From a virus, in IMG/VR virus record IMGVR_UViG_3300020470_000133, positions 1-30,668 of that record: DNA of 30,668 bases, one strand, 5' to 3'. Position 1 is the stretch's first letter. The number at the start of each line of letters is the position of its first letter. Under the pieces are notes generated by a model. That model saw only the letters and a program-made list of their open reading frames with translations, ran no database searches and was not told the origin of the DNA. Made by a program: the position numbers and the translations under genes. Below are positions 7,789 through 15,003 of this stretch, one piece after another.

Positions 7789-8004
7789 TTATACTGTAGG
7801 TGGTTGTGGAGTGCAATAAAACTTTATGAACATGCCATATTTATTAACATCTGTGCTACCAAGCTCTTTCATTTTAACAATAGATTCTTCGTACCCAAAC
7901 ATTAAACAATCGTATTGTGTATTAAATGTTTTTGGCCATTTGTATGGTGGCATGCATTCACCAGCAACTTGTGAGCAAATAATTAAACTAAGAATAAATT
8001 TCAT
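7789..8004 (-). CDS. Small exported-looking Cys protein
   Basis: A 71-residue protein with a short hydrophobic N-terminus (MKFILSLIICSQVAGECMPP) that reads as a signal peptide, followed by a conserved-looking core with Cys and aromatic residues (FNTQYDCLMFGYEES, IKFYCTPQPP). Similar small exported proteins recur in marine phage late regions. Its ATG overlaps the stop of the gene at 8001 as ATGA. It belongs to a block of three small lysis- or envelope-type genes; a role in host envelope disruption is inferred from context. Confidence 0.6.
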   Translation of the reverse strand: MKFILSLIICSQVAGECMPPYKWPKTFNTQYDCLMFGYEESIVKMKELGSTDVNKYGMFIKFYCTPQPPTV

Positions 8005-8219
8005 TCCAAAATCAATTTTTTTATTGATTTTGATCCATCTATGTTTAACTCTAATTCAGCCATCGACTTTAGGCACTGATACTTTACTTTGCTATCTGGT
8101 TTTAACTGACGTTTTGCTACACGTGACCCCTTGAGACATTCAGACATTGAAGTTTGGATACGTGCCTCCTTGATCTCTCCATTGATTATCATAAGTAAAG
8201 CTATCACCATCTCTGTCAT
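8001..8219 (-). CDS. Small hypothetical protein with hydrophobic N-terminus
   Basis: A 72-residue protein starting MTEMVIALLMIINGEIKEAR. It has a short hydrophobic N-terminal stretch, then a basic segment with Cys28 (SECLKGSRVAKRQLKP) and Cys49. It is coupled by ATGA overlaps to both neighbours, between a membrane-anchored coiled-coil protein and a signal-peptide protein. No family was recognised. Confidence 0.55.
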   Translation of the reverse strand: MTEMVIALLMIINGEIKEARIQTSMSECLKGSRVAKRQLKPDSKVKYQCLKSMAELELNIDGSKSIKKLILE

Positions 8220-8593
8220 TCATGACTCCCATTTGCTCTAACTTTATCTTTCAGCTCTTCGATATCAGACAATGCTTGATCAAGCTGCTCTCTTAAAAAC
8301 TCGATATTTACTTTATTGGTCATGTTCATTTCTTGAGTCTCTTCCATTTTCTCAACGGACTTGTACAAATCCTCGATTAAAAAATGTTGCTCCTGATCTA
8401 TGGGGACTTGTTCACTTCGTTTTAACAAATCATTTTCAAACAACTCACGTGATGTCTCTAACGATACTAACCTCGCTGTCAGCTCCGTGTATGCGAACAC
8501 GCCCATTGCTACGAGCACGATCAGGCTAGCAACCGTCTTCATAGGCATTTGAACTCGTGCCTCTTCTCCGATGTTAAGTGGTTTGTTACTCAT
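8216..8593 (-). CDS. Membrane-anchored coiled-coil protein, possible inner-membrane spanin
   Basis: A 125-residue protein with a short cytoplasmic N-terminus, one transmembrane segment at about residues 19-36 (KTVASLIVLVAMGVFAYTE), and a long charged helical region to the end. This is the topology of an i-spanin. The exported Cys-containing proteins that follow it could be partners, but no lipobox is clear in them, so the spanin call is inference. ATGA overlaps couple it to the 30-residue gene upstream and the gene downstream. Confidence 0.6.
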   Translation of the reverse strand: MSNKPLNIGEEARVQMPMKTVASLIVLVAMGVFAYTELTARLVSLETSRELFENDLLKRSEQVPIDQEQHFLIEDLYKSVEKMEETQEMNMTNKVNIEFLREQLDQALSDIEELKDKVRANGSHE

Positions 8594-8682
8594 TTTTTCT
8601 TTTTCTTTTTAAATAAATTATCCATCCATTCACATACTTTGTCTAGTGCCTCGAAACATTTGTAAATAAATTTATCAATCAT
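8590..8682 (-). CDS. 30-residue amphipathic basic peptide
   Basis: An ATG at 8682 opens 30 codons to TGA at 8590: MIDKFIYKCFEALDKVCEWM, then DNLF and a run of six Lys. Both ends form ATGA overlaps (with the gene at 8679 upstream and 8593 downstream), which is strong positional support for such a short frame. It is predicted to be an amphipathic helix with a Lys tail, which could associate with the membrane. It sits directly before a membrane protein in a lysis-like block. Confidence 0.55.
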   Translation of the reverse strand: MIDKFIYKCFEALDKVCEWMDNLFKKKKKK

Positions 8683-9368
8683 TTTGTTCTTTTTCGAACC
8701 CCTCTTGCAACATTTGACTCAGTGTTTTCTCTTTTTTCTTCCATTTCGTAAAACATTTTGTCCGAATCTTCTGTAACCATGTTGTTATCTTCTGCGTCCC
8801 AGTATGTAGTCTGAACTTTGTAATCTGGCCAGCTGTCATCAGTAGTATAACTGTTAACGTGCCAAAGAATACGATTATTAGGCTGAGCTGCATAATTACC
8901 GTTAGCAAGAGCCAATATATGCGCACACTTATGTTCTTGAGGTATTTCAGAATGCTCAACATCCAATATATTAACATCTGGATGACCCCAATCAATCGTG
9001 AATAAATATTCTCCATGATAAAATTTTTTATCTAGGCCTAAATATTTTCCTTTTATACCAGCCAACCAATCAAAGCGATGAACACTAGGCCAATAACTAA
9101 AACAGTTCCACAATTCCAACTCGTGCGTCTGCATATTCGGCACATCGGCTCTATCAAACTGTTTTTGGAAAAACGCTGAGATAGGCAAACGCCAAAAGCA
9201 TGCACCGTTGGGAAGCATGATGTTAAATAAGATCGCACGTCCTGAAATGGATGTAAGACCGAAGACCACACAGTCTTCACTTTCTCCGTGATGTTTTTTA
9301 AGATCATAAAGATACTCCTTTCTTACCTTACAATATATAGGTGGTATGTTAGCATTTAGATAAGACAT
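8679..9368 (-). CDS. Conserved marine-phage protein of unknown function
   Basis: A 229-residue protein rich in aromatic residues (CFWRLPISAFFQKQFD, LWNCFSYWPSVHRFDW, FTIDWGHPDVNILDVEHSE) with a charged C-terminal tail ending GVRKRTK. I recognise it as a type of hypothetical protein carried by marine podovirus-like phages, but no motif points to a function. No signal peptide or membrane segment is visible. It heads the small lysis-type gene block, to which it is coupled by an ATGA overlap at 8679-8682, and follows the DUF6321-like gene by 3 nt. Confidence 0.65.
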   Translation of the reverse strand: MSYLNANIPPIYCKVRKEYLYDLKKHHGESEDCVVFGLTSISGRAILFNIMLPNGACFWRLPISAFFQKQFDRADVPNMQTHELELWNCFSYWPSVHRFDWLAGIKGKYLGLDKKFYHGEYLFTIDWGHPDVNILDVEHSEIPQEHKCAHILALANGNYAAQPNNRILWHVNSYTTDDSWPDYKVQTTYWDAEDNNMVTEDSDKMFYEMEEKRENTESNVARGVRKRTK

Positions 9369-9371
9369 AAA

Positions 9372-9689
9372 CTAGCATTTCCATCTCCGTCTAGCTTGTC
9401 TTAATCTTGAATTTGGATCTTTGGCAGCTTTAGGAAATTTTTTCATTTGCCCCGCTGACCTCGCACAAAAGCTCTTTCTACGTTTTGCAGCTTTTGAGCC
9501 TGGTTTGACTTTTCCAGTCACAGCCGTTTTTAGTTTAGATCCAGGATTTTCTCTTCTGTATCTCGCAACTCCAGCTGAGGTCATACCCGCACCTGATTTA
9601 GTTGCTCTAAAATATTTTTTTGTTTTAGGTGGCTGTACATCGCCACCTCTCTTTAATTCCAGAATATCAGCGTAATATTCTAATTTCAT
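9372..9689 (-). CDS. Small basic protein, DUF6321-like
   Basis: A 105-residue protein: KYFRATKSGAGMTSAGVARY, then GSKAAKRRKSFCARSAGQM and the end RLRQARRRWKC. This is the pattern I associate with DUF6321, a small Arg/Lys/Gly-rich family with conserved Ser-Phe-Cys-Ala-Arg and a terminal Lys-Cys, shared by phages and giant viruses and of unknown function. It lies 1 nt from the small structural protein gene at 9691. A virion nucleic-acid-binding role is guessed from charge. Confidence 0.7.
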   Translation of the reverse strand: MKLEYYADILELKRGGDVQPPKTKKYFRATKSGAGMTSAGVARYRRENPGSKLKTAVTGKVKPGSKAAKRRKSFCARSAGQMKKFPKAAKDPNSRLRQARRRWKC

Positions 9690-9690
9690 C

Positions 9691-9993
9691 TTACGTAAAT
9701 GTAATTGTTACGCCTGTAGTTCCAGCAATTGTTGCATGAATTCCGTCCTTAAAGAAAATACCATTTCCCGGTAAATACATATCTAAACCTTCAGTGCCAA
9801 ATAAATATGTAGCTACTATATCTCCAGATCCACCACCCGTTCTAAATATGATTGAACCACTTGCATTACCTTTAGCTTGTATAGAAGTTAACCTTACTCT
9901 GTTTGTTTTACCAGTTCCACCTATAGCAACCATTTGTGCAGTAGATGTAGCATGAGCCACTGATTGATCTGATGAAAAACTTCCTCCACCCAT
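9691..9993 (-). CDS. Small structural (beta-rich) protein, probable virion component
   Basis: A 100-residue Gly/Ser/Thr-rich protein (GGGSFSSDQSVAHATSTAQM, later AKGNASGSIIFRTGGGSGD, TIAGTTGVTITFT). The composition and alternating hydrophobic pattern indicate a beta-sandwich virion protein such as a decoration or fibre-base protein. An AAAGGAG ribosome binding site precedes the ATG and lies just after a UUCG-capped hairpin (10011-10030). Its neighbours are also structural. The specific location in the virion is not known. Confidence 0.6.
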   Translation of the reverse strand: MGGGSFSSDQSVAHATSTAQMVAIGGTGKTNRVRLTSIQAKGNASGSIIFRTGGGSGDIVATYLFGTEGLDMYLPGNGIFFKDGIHATIAGTTGVTITFT

Positions 9994-10010
9994 AATTTTC
10001 TCCTTTATTT

Positions 10011-10030
10011 GTGGCTCCCGAAGGAGCCAC
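10011..10030 (-). promoter_or_regulatory. UUCG-capped intercistronic hairpin
   Basis: GTGGCTCC-CGAA-GGAGCCAC is a perfect 8-bp inverted repeat. Read on the transcribed minus strand the loop is UUCG closed by C-G, an extra-stable tetraloop. It lies between two structural genes and is followed by AAATAAAGGAG, the ribosome binding site of the next gene, with no U-tract. It is therefore more likely an mRNA stability or processing element than a complete terminator. Confidence 0.6.
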
Positions 10031-10040
10031 TAATTAATTA

Positions 10041-10562
10041 TTACGTATCACTAAATGGTGTTACGATTGTTCCTGAACCTAATAGTAATGTATTATGAAC
10101 AAGATAGTTAGCTGCTTCAATTGCAGTAACTGTTACAACAGATCCAACTATTCCTCCTGTTGTAGATCCATTCATAGATAAAACATCATTAGAAGCTCCT
10201 GGAAAGAATGCTTTTTTAGCACCATCATCTACAGCAATCATAGCTGCACCCGTGAATTTGTCTGTTCCATCAGTAACAATTTGAACGTCAGTTGCAGTTG
10301 TGTCTACGTAAAACATAAACGTTGCACCAATATTGTTTTTGTTGTTAAGATCAGCTCCTGGCCCTGCAACTGCAGAATCAGCCGTAGCTACAATTGATGG
10401 TAAAGTAAAAATACCATCAGCATCTTGTGTTAATAAAATTCTTCCAGCATGATCGTTTACAGTTAAAGTAGTATTAGCCGTAAGCGCAACTGTAGAACCT
10501 GGTCCAGTACCAATAAAACCATTCTTGGATATTACTGGTCCTTGAAAAGTAGTGTTTGCCAT
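10041..10562 (-). CDS. Structural protein, candidate capsid decoration or fibre protein
   Basis: A 173-residue protein starting MANTTFQGPVISKNGFIGTG, rich in Ala/Thr/Gly/Val with repeated short beta strands (STVALTANTTLTVNDHAGRI, DTTATDVQIVTDGTDKFTG). Composition, absence of enzymatic motifs and position just after the capsid operon terminator indicate a virion protein. It has a dedicated 5' leader with an inverted repeat (10586-10630) and an AGGAG ribosome binding site, suggesting high or separately controlled expression. Confidence 0.65.
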   Translation of the reverse strand: MANTTFQGPVISKNGFIGTGPGSTVALTANTTLTVNDHAGRILLTQDADGIFTLPSIVATADSAVAGPGADLNNKNNIGATFMFYVDTTATDVQIVTDGTDKFTGAAMIAVDDGAKKAFFPGASNDVLSMNGSTTGGIVGSVVTVTAIEAANYLVHNTLLLGSGTIVTPFSDT

Positions 10563-10585
10563 TTTAGTCTCCTGTATAGCGGTTA

Positions 10586-10630
10586 AATTTTGTAGTCTCT
10601 ATACCGTCTGCCTAGTCAGTCTACAAAATT
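10586..10630 (-). promoter_or_regulatory. 5' leader with 10-bp inverted repeat before the structural gene
   Basis: AATTTTGTAG (10586-10595) and CTACAAAATT (10621-10630) pair perfectly around a 25-nt loop. A 6-bp pairing is also possible between GTATAG (10574-10579) and CTATAC (10599-10604), so two mutually exclusive folds can be drawn. The element lies in the 99-bp gap upstream of the abundant-type structural gene at 10562. It may be a regulatory leader or a processed 5' structure. I do not recognise it as a named RNA family. Confidence 0.5.
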
Positions 10631-10661
10631 ATTTTTCTAGGTACTATATATTATCATAAAT

Positions 10662-11201
10662 TTATTTGTAACTAAACCATCCAGTTATAAAATATTTATT
10701 TTCATTGCACGGAACTCCTCGATGCATATGAGTAAGACCAGCTGGCCAAATATAAAGATTTCCTGCTTTTGGATTTGTTTTAAATTTATGTTGTAAAAAC
10801 TCAGTTTCACCACCTTCATCTATGTCATTTAAATAAATCATCCATGCAAATACCCTCTTTAAATATTCTTTTGTTCCATCTTGCTCACAATGGATATGAT
10901 TGTAATATTTATTAGGTAGAAATCGGCAAAGTTGACAAAATGGATCTAGACTCCACATACATAATTTTTTGTCAAATAAAGGATATTCTTTTTTGAATTG
11001 ATTAACGGCTTCTTGTAAAGACAAGCCTAAATTACCAAAAGATTGACTTGATGTTAATTCAAGAGGTATTTCTAAATTATCTAGATCTTTTTCTCCCGCT
11101 TTACCTTTAGAAGCAAGATGTAAATTTTTCTCAAACCAATCTATAAGTTGATTACACGATTCTTTTGAGTATGCGTTTTCTTTTAAAAAAATAAAATTCA
11201 C
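10662..11201 (-). CDS. 2OG-Fe(II) oxygenase, prolyl-4-hydroxylase-like
   Basis: A 179-residue protein with the double-stranded beta-helix pattern of 2OG-FeII_Oxy_3/P4H-like enzymes: H102-I-H104-C-E106, then FAWMIYLNDIDEGGETEF, then AGNLYIWPAGLTHMHRG with H158 or H160 as distal ligand, and K169 or a nearby residue as the 2-oxoglutarate anchor. The iron motif is HxE rather than HxD if H104/E106 are used. It stands alone between the capsid terminator (11218-11251) and the structural gene leader. The substrate is unknown; hydroxylation of a virion or host protein is possible. Confidence 0.75.
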   Translation of the reverse strand: MNFIFLKENAYSKESCNQLIDWFEKNLHLASKGKAGEKDLDNLEIPLELTSSQSFGNLGLSLQEAVNQFKKEYPLFDKKLCMWSLDPFCQLCRFLPNKYYNHIHCEQDGTKEYLKRVFAWMIYLNDIDEGGETEFLQHKFKTNPKAGNLYIWPAGLTHMHRGVPCNENKYFITGWFSYK

Positions 11202-11217
11202 ATTTTTGACTTAACAT

Positions 11218-11251
11218 AAAAAAAAGGGCAGTGCAAATGCACCGCCCTTTT
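11218..11251 (-). terminator. Rho-independent terminator after the major capsid gene
   Basis: On the minus strand the stem pairs AAAAGGGC with GCCCTTTT and, after a G-U wobble, GTGCA with TGCAC. It is followed by a run of eight T (plus-strand A run 11218-11225). It starts 24 nt after the capsid stop and is the clearest intrinsic terminator of the structural region. The mismatch position pairs as G-U only in minus-strand RNA, which supports the orientation. Confidence 0.9.
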
Positions 11252-11275
11252 AGAGTAATTAATATGTATTAATTA

Positions 11276-12193
11276 TTAGCTAGTTGGTAGATTTCCGTTA
11301 CCAAAAATACATCTTGGATCAGAGAATCCAAAAGAGTATCTTTCTCTAGCTTTAAATCTTACGTTACCAGTATCGAAGTCACCTTCAATCGCAGTTTTGA
11401 TTGGTGATCTAACGAAGTGTTTTAATCCGTTAGGCACATCAGTCAATAGGAAGAAAGAATCAGTATCAGTTAAGAAATTGTTAACTGAGTACCCTTCTGG
11501 TACCATTCCCATTGAAGCGATTGCGTTGATATCGTTATCAGCAGTTCCGACTCTTTGAGGAGTTTTCATCAATCTCTCAGCAGTAAATTGTAATTCTTTT
11601 GGAATTATCATTTTTCTACCTTGAGAAGCGATTCTTAATCCTCTTTCATCTACAAAACTTGCGATGTCGATTAACGATTGCTCAAGTGAAGTTTCGTTTA
11701 AGTCTGCAGCAACAGAAAGAACGTTTGAGAATGTACCACCAGTAGCTAATGGGTGAGATGCCGAAATTAACGGAACACCGTCTCCACCAGTCACAGCAGT
11801 AAATTGTGCTTGGTTCAATACGTTTGCAGCTTTAACTTGCTTCGTATTTGACATAGATCTTGCAAGAGCTCTTGTGTATCTTGCAGCTAATCTGTCATAT
11901 AGGTTATCTTCGATTGCTTCTTCAGTGATAGCAAATGCTAAAGCAATTGTTTCGTGGTTGTATCTAGCTGTGAATGTTTCACCTGCTGTATCAAACACTA
12001 CTCCAGCACCTTCTTGTTTAGTTGGTGCAGAAGCGAAACCGCTTAACATTACTTCTTCTTCAAAAGCTCTGTCAGATGTTTCAGTAGTGAAAATCTCCGC
12101 ATGTTGATTTTCATATCTACTATATTCCAGGCCGAATAAAGCATTCAAACCTGGCTCTAGTTCTTTAACTAGTTGTGATCGTGATATTGCCAT
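11276..12193 (-). CDS. Major capsid protein (HK97-like fold, Mu gpT-related type)
   Basis: A 305-residue protein starting MAISRSQLVKELEPGLNALF. The N-terminal helix region, the RYNHETIALAFAITEEAIED segment, the conserved ASHPLATGG stretch and the C-terminal VRFKARERYSFGFSDPRCIF match the gpT-like major capsid proteins found in marine podovirus-like phages. Length is normal for a capsid subunit without a fused protease. It follows the scaffold and a second structural gene and is closed by a strong terminator. An AAGGAG ribosome binding site precedes the ATG. Confidence 0.87.
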   Translation of the reverse strand: MAISRSQLVKELEPGLNALFGLEYSRYENQHAEIFTTETSDRAFEEEVMLSGFASAPTKQEGAGVVFDTAGETFTARYNHETIALAFAITEEAIEDNLYDRLAARYTRALARSMSNTKQVKAANVLNQAQFTAVTGGDGVPLISASHPLATGGTFSNVLSVAADLNETSLEQSLIDIASFVDERGLRIASQGRKMIIPKELQFTAERLMKTPQRVGTADNDINAIASMGMVPEGYSVNNFLTDTDSFFLLTDVPNGLKHFVRSPIKTAIEGDFDTGNVRFKARERYSFGFSDPRCIFGNGNLPTS

Positions 12194-12205
12194 GGTTATT
12201 CTCCT

Positions 12206-12784
12206 TTACGCTATACCTGTTCCACTTCTGTAGAAGTGGTTGTTGATTCTAACAAGAATATTTGCGTTTGCTGAACCAGTGTCAGAGTTTTCTGGATCTT
12301 GACAAATATCAATCGCTTGAATAGCGAAAGTAGTTGCAGTTCCTGAAACACTAACGTCTAGTTGTTGTTTCGATAATCCTGTTGTTGTTACACCCGTTGT
12401 ATTTGTAACAGAGTAGTTCTTGTACAGATCAGCTCTTGTGAAAGCCTCATCAGCATCTACTAAAAATACTGCATCTGGATCGTCAATTACGAATGCAGTA
12501 ATATCACTAGCAGCGATACCGCCAGGATAGTAGTTACTGTATGTAGGTTTCTTAGTAGTTGGGTCTGTGTAAAAACATCCGTTAAAAACACCCACAACAG
12601 CATCTGATGTGTTAGGACCATGTCTTTGGATGTTTCCAGTTCCTAATGGTTCAACCATTTCTCCTTGGAAAATCGCATCTGAATATCCTGACGCAATCGT
12701 ATATCTGTTCTGAGCTCCAACTAATGGTGTACCGTCTAGTTTTCTGTAAGGTCTTAGACCAAACTTTTCACTTACGTTTGCCAT
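12206..12784 (-). CDS. Capsid-associated structural protein
   Basis: A 192-residue protein (MANVSEKFGLRPYRKLDGTP start; beta-rich middle with AASDITAFVIDDPDAVFLVD; end NANILVRINNHFYRSGTGIA). It lies immediately before the major capsid gene, 12 nt apart, which is where head decoration or stabilisation proteins often sit. I recall similar proteins in marine phage head operons. A second capsid or decoration role is probable; no enzymatic motif is visible. Confidence 0.7.
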   Translation of the reverse strand: MANVSEKFGLRPYRKLDGTPLVGAQNRYTIASGYSDAIFQGEMVEPLGTGNIQRHGPNTSDAVVGVFNGCFYTDPTTKKPTYSNYYPGGIAASDITAFVIDDPDAVFLVDADEAFTRADLYKNYSVTNTTGVTTTGLSKQQLDVSVSGTATTFAIQAIDICQDPENSDTGSANANILVRINNHFYRSGTGIA

Positions 12785-12837
12785 GTTATGTTTCTCCTTT
12801 TAACAGTTTACTTTAAACCCTAATGGCTATTGCAAAA

Positions 12838-13308
12838 TTATTTTTTGCTTCCACCACCAAAGGTCACTTTAGACTGCCTATCAATATTGATTGGCATGTC
12901 TGGGTGCTGTTCCTTCATAAGATCATTGTCCACCGCATTCATTCTGTCTTGCGTAAGTCTTTTAAAATACTCCGCACGGCTTTCCAAAATCTCATTTGGT
13001 ATCCTTGCCAGCACAAGGCCCCCAATTCCAATACACCCCTCGTATTTACCTTCGGTATAGTAAGGATACTTGTTAGTGCCGATTTCGTTTTGAACTTGTT
13101 CGACTTTTACAAATTCCCAACCTTCCCTCATTTTTTTAGATACATTAGCTGTATCTTCAAAACCTTGAACGGTAGTACGAATCCATCTATGACTGTACCC
13201 GTTCGGTGCAGGTGGCGCATCCAAACTGGATGGTGGAGCCCAAGTTTTTTTGGCTTCTTTTGTTGCCTTAGTCTCAGACTCTCGTGAAGTTCTCTTAATT
13301 GTACTCAT
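12838..13308 (-). CDS. Conserved head-module protein, function unknown
   Basis: A 156-residue protein with a charged N-terminus, a Pro-rich WAPPSSLDAPPAPNGYSHRW segment, a middle with EGWEFVKVEQ and GCIGIGGLVLARIPNEI, and a Lys/Gly-rich tail. It overlaps the scaffold stop by 1 nt and precedes the capsid-associated gene, so it is probably made with the head proteins. It could be a scaffold partner or minor head protein; no known family was recognised. Confidence 0.6.
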   Translation of the reverse strand: MSTIKRTSRESETKATKEAKKTWAPPSSLDAPPAPNGYSHRWIRTTVQGFEDTANVSKKMREGWEFVKVEQVQNEIGTNKYPYYTEGKYEGCIGIGGLVLARIPNEILESRAEYFKRLTQDRMNAVDNDLMKEQHPDMPINIDRQSKVTFGGGSKK

Positions 13309-14366
13309 TATTTATCCTCCTTCACGTATCTAGCGTATTCCTCTAGTGGCACCCCTAATCGTTTAGCAATAGCTACTTGTGACTTGGTGAGTTTCACAGT
13401 TCTGCGTCCTTGTTGACTACGACCAGCCGAGGCAACCGTTTGGACGGGTTTCGGTGTCTCTTTTTTAGGCTCGTCCTTAGTGTTATCAAAACTTTCTGGA
13501 AAGTATTTCCTTAGTCTTGAATTAACTTCATTATAATACTCATCACTGTCTACTTCAATACCCTCTTGAGATATATTGTTATGTATTGTGATTGCAGCAT
13601 TAGTCATGACCTCATCAGTTCCAAACCATTCATTTTCCTCAGCCCACTTCTTAGCTCTAGGAGTAATTTGTGTTTGTTCTGATGATTCCGCTGTTTGAGG
13701 TTCAGCTTGTACGTTGTTTGTTGATTTATTGGTTTCTTCTTCTTTTTTTTGTTTTTCTCTATTAGATAATTCTAATCGAGCCTTTTCTTTTTCAACAGCT
13801 AATTGAGTTAATTTATCATTTGCTTCCATAATTTGTGAAGCATCATTAGACTCAATAGCTTGTTTCAAAGCCACTTTTACTTGTTCTCTTTGAGCATCAA
13901 CTCTAGCATCAAATTCTTTTAGATACTGTTCGTCAGACTCTTTAAATTTAAGAGAAGTTTGGTCGTACTTTTTTTGTAGACCTTTTGCAAAATCAAGAGC
14001 AGCTTTTTCTCTTCGTTCAGCTTCTTTCTTTTGAAAAACAAGTTTATCTATTCTTTTTTGATAATCTCTTCTTGATTCTTGTAAGTTTGGTTTTTCTTCA
14101 GTTTGTTTTTCTTCTTTTGTTTCTTGTTTCGGTTTTTCTTTTTCTTCAGTTATTTCAATTTCAGGTTTATCTGATTTTTCTTCTTTTGGTTTTGAATGAT
14201 CAGTGTAACCTAAATCAACTTCACCTAAATTTAAGTTAGGTTCTTTTTTAGTTTCTTCTTTTTGTTCAAGTTCTATACTTTCTTCTTTTACGTCATCAGT
14301 ATCTAACTCGACTTCTTTTTCTTTGGCTAATAGAGCTTCCGCACTATAGTCTTTTACTTCTGCCAT
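13308..14366 (-). CDS. Probable scaffolding protein
   Basis: A 352-residue acidic, low-complexity and coiled-coil protein. Residues 1-100 are Glu/Lys-rich (QKEETKKEPNLNLGEVDLGY, EITEEKEKPKQETKEEKQTE). Residues 100-210 form a long charged helix. The C-terminus is basic (SQQGRRTVKLTKSQVAIAKR). This layout with a basic C-terminal helix and the position upstream of the capsid gene are typical of phage scaffolds, which bind the capsid through a basic tail. The call rests on composition and context, not on a family motif. Confidence 0.75.
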   Translation of the reverse strand: MAEVKDYSAEALLAKEKEVELDTDDVKEESIELEQKEETKKEPNLNLGEVDLGYTDHSKPKEEKSDKPEIEITEEKEKPKQETKEEKQTEEKPNLQESRRDYQKRIDKLVFQKKEAERREKAALDFAKGLQKKYDQTSLKFKESDEQYLKEFDARVDAQREQVKVALKQAIESNDASQIMEANDKLTQLAVEKEKARLELSNREKQKKEEETNKSTNNVQAEPQTAESSEQTQITPRAKKWAEENEWFGTDEVMTNAAITIHNNISQEGIEVDSDEYYNEVNSRLRKYFPESFDNTKDEPKKETPKPVQTVASAGRSQQGRRTVKLTKSQVAIAKRLGVPLEEYARYVKEDK

Positions 14367-14381
14367 GTTTATCCTCCTTTA

Positions 14382-14822
14382 TTAAAATAAATGGAGAATA
14401 TCTTCTGGCTTACCTATAGTTCCTATGATCTCGTCATCGTTTAATATACGGTGTTCACCGTATTTAGTCTGAAATCTACTTCCAGCATATCTGCCGTAAA
14501 TGACAAATTCGCCTTCATTACACCAAGCACCTTTTGGAAATTTTTCTTTATCTTGATAACAAAGGTCACCCATTTTTACAACAAGTCCAACAACAGTAGT
14601 CATTTGAATTTTGTCTTGAGTTTCGTCTGCTAAAATAACACCGCCTTTTGTTTTTGCTTGTCCTGACCATGGTCTTACAAGCATACGGTATCCTACAGGG
14701 TTTGGTATGATTTCAAGATATTTTTTGATGCCTTCTGGATCTGTTGGAATTTGTGATTTGACCTCTTCCTTATTTTCTTTCGAACCGAAATCTGTAAGTT
14801 TAGGTTTTATCAATTGTACCAT
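14382..14822 (-). CDS. GroES-like co-chaperonin
   Basis: A 146-residue protein with a GroES-like barrel: NPVGYRMLVRPWSG, then the mobile-loop region AKTKGGVILADETQDKIQM, then TTVVGLVVKMGDLCYQD and ILNDDEIIGTIG. An N-terminal extension of about 40 residues precedes the domain. Phage co-chaperonins such as T4 gp31 replace host GroES on GroEL to fold the capsid protein. Its place just ahead of scaffold and capsid genes fits that job. The stop lies 15 nt from the scaffold ATG. Confidence 0.85.
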   Translation of the reverse strand: MVQLIKPKLTDFGSKENKEEVKSQIPTDPEGIKKYLEIIPNPVGYRMLVRPWSGQAKTKGGVILADETQDKIQMTTVVGLVVKMGDLCYQDKEKFPKGAWCNEGEFVIYGRYAGSRFQTKYGEHRILNDDEIIGTIGKPEDILHLF

Positions 14823-15003
14823 CGTTATCCTCCTTGTGCAGGTTTTTAATATCCTGAAGCAGCGTTTCTAAGGCGCTGAGTCTGCCCCTAGCATACATCA
14901 ACTGAGATTCCGTTTCAACCCCGTAGCAGATATGATCTTTTACGTCTTTAATATTTCTTCTTATTACATTTTCAATTTGTTCTCTTGTACGAGGATCTAA
15001 CAT
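14800..15003 (-). CDS. 67-residue helical hypothetical protein
   Basis: The start at ATG 15003 (MLDPRTREQIENVIRRNIKD) is preferred over an in-frame TTG at 15015 because it overlaps the preceding stop by only a few bases. The protein is a charged helix-rich chain (YARGRLSALETLLQDIKNLH) with two Glu/Lys-rich ends. It overlaps the co-chaperonin gene by 23 nt. Similar small proteins recur in marine phage head operons; function unknown. Confidence 0.6.
   Translation of the reverse strand: MLDPRTREQIENVIRRNIKDVKDHICYGVETESQLMYARGRLSALETLLQDIKNLHKEDNDGTIDKT

Noticed and set aside
8675-9307. Additional minus-strand frames of about 84-113 codons within the 229-residue gene
   Set aside because: They overlap almost entirely with a better frame that has coupled ends and recognisable relatives.
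12823-13287. Plus-strand frames opposite the 156-residue head-module gene
   Set aside because: They are antisense to a gene with consistent spacing in a minus-strand operon; composition is that of a complementary-strand shadow.
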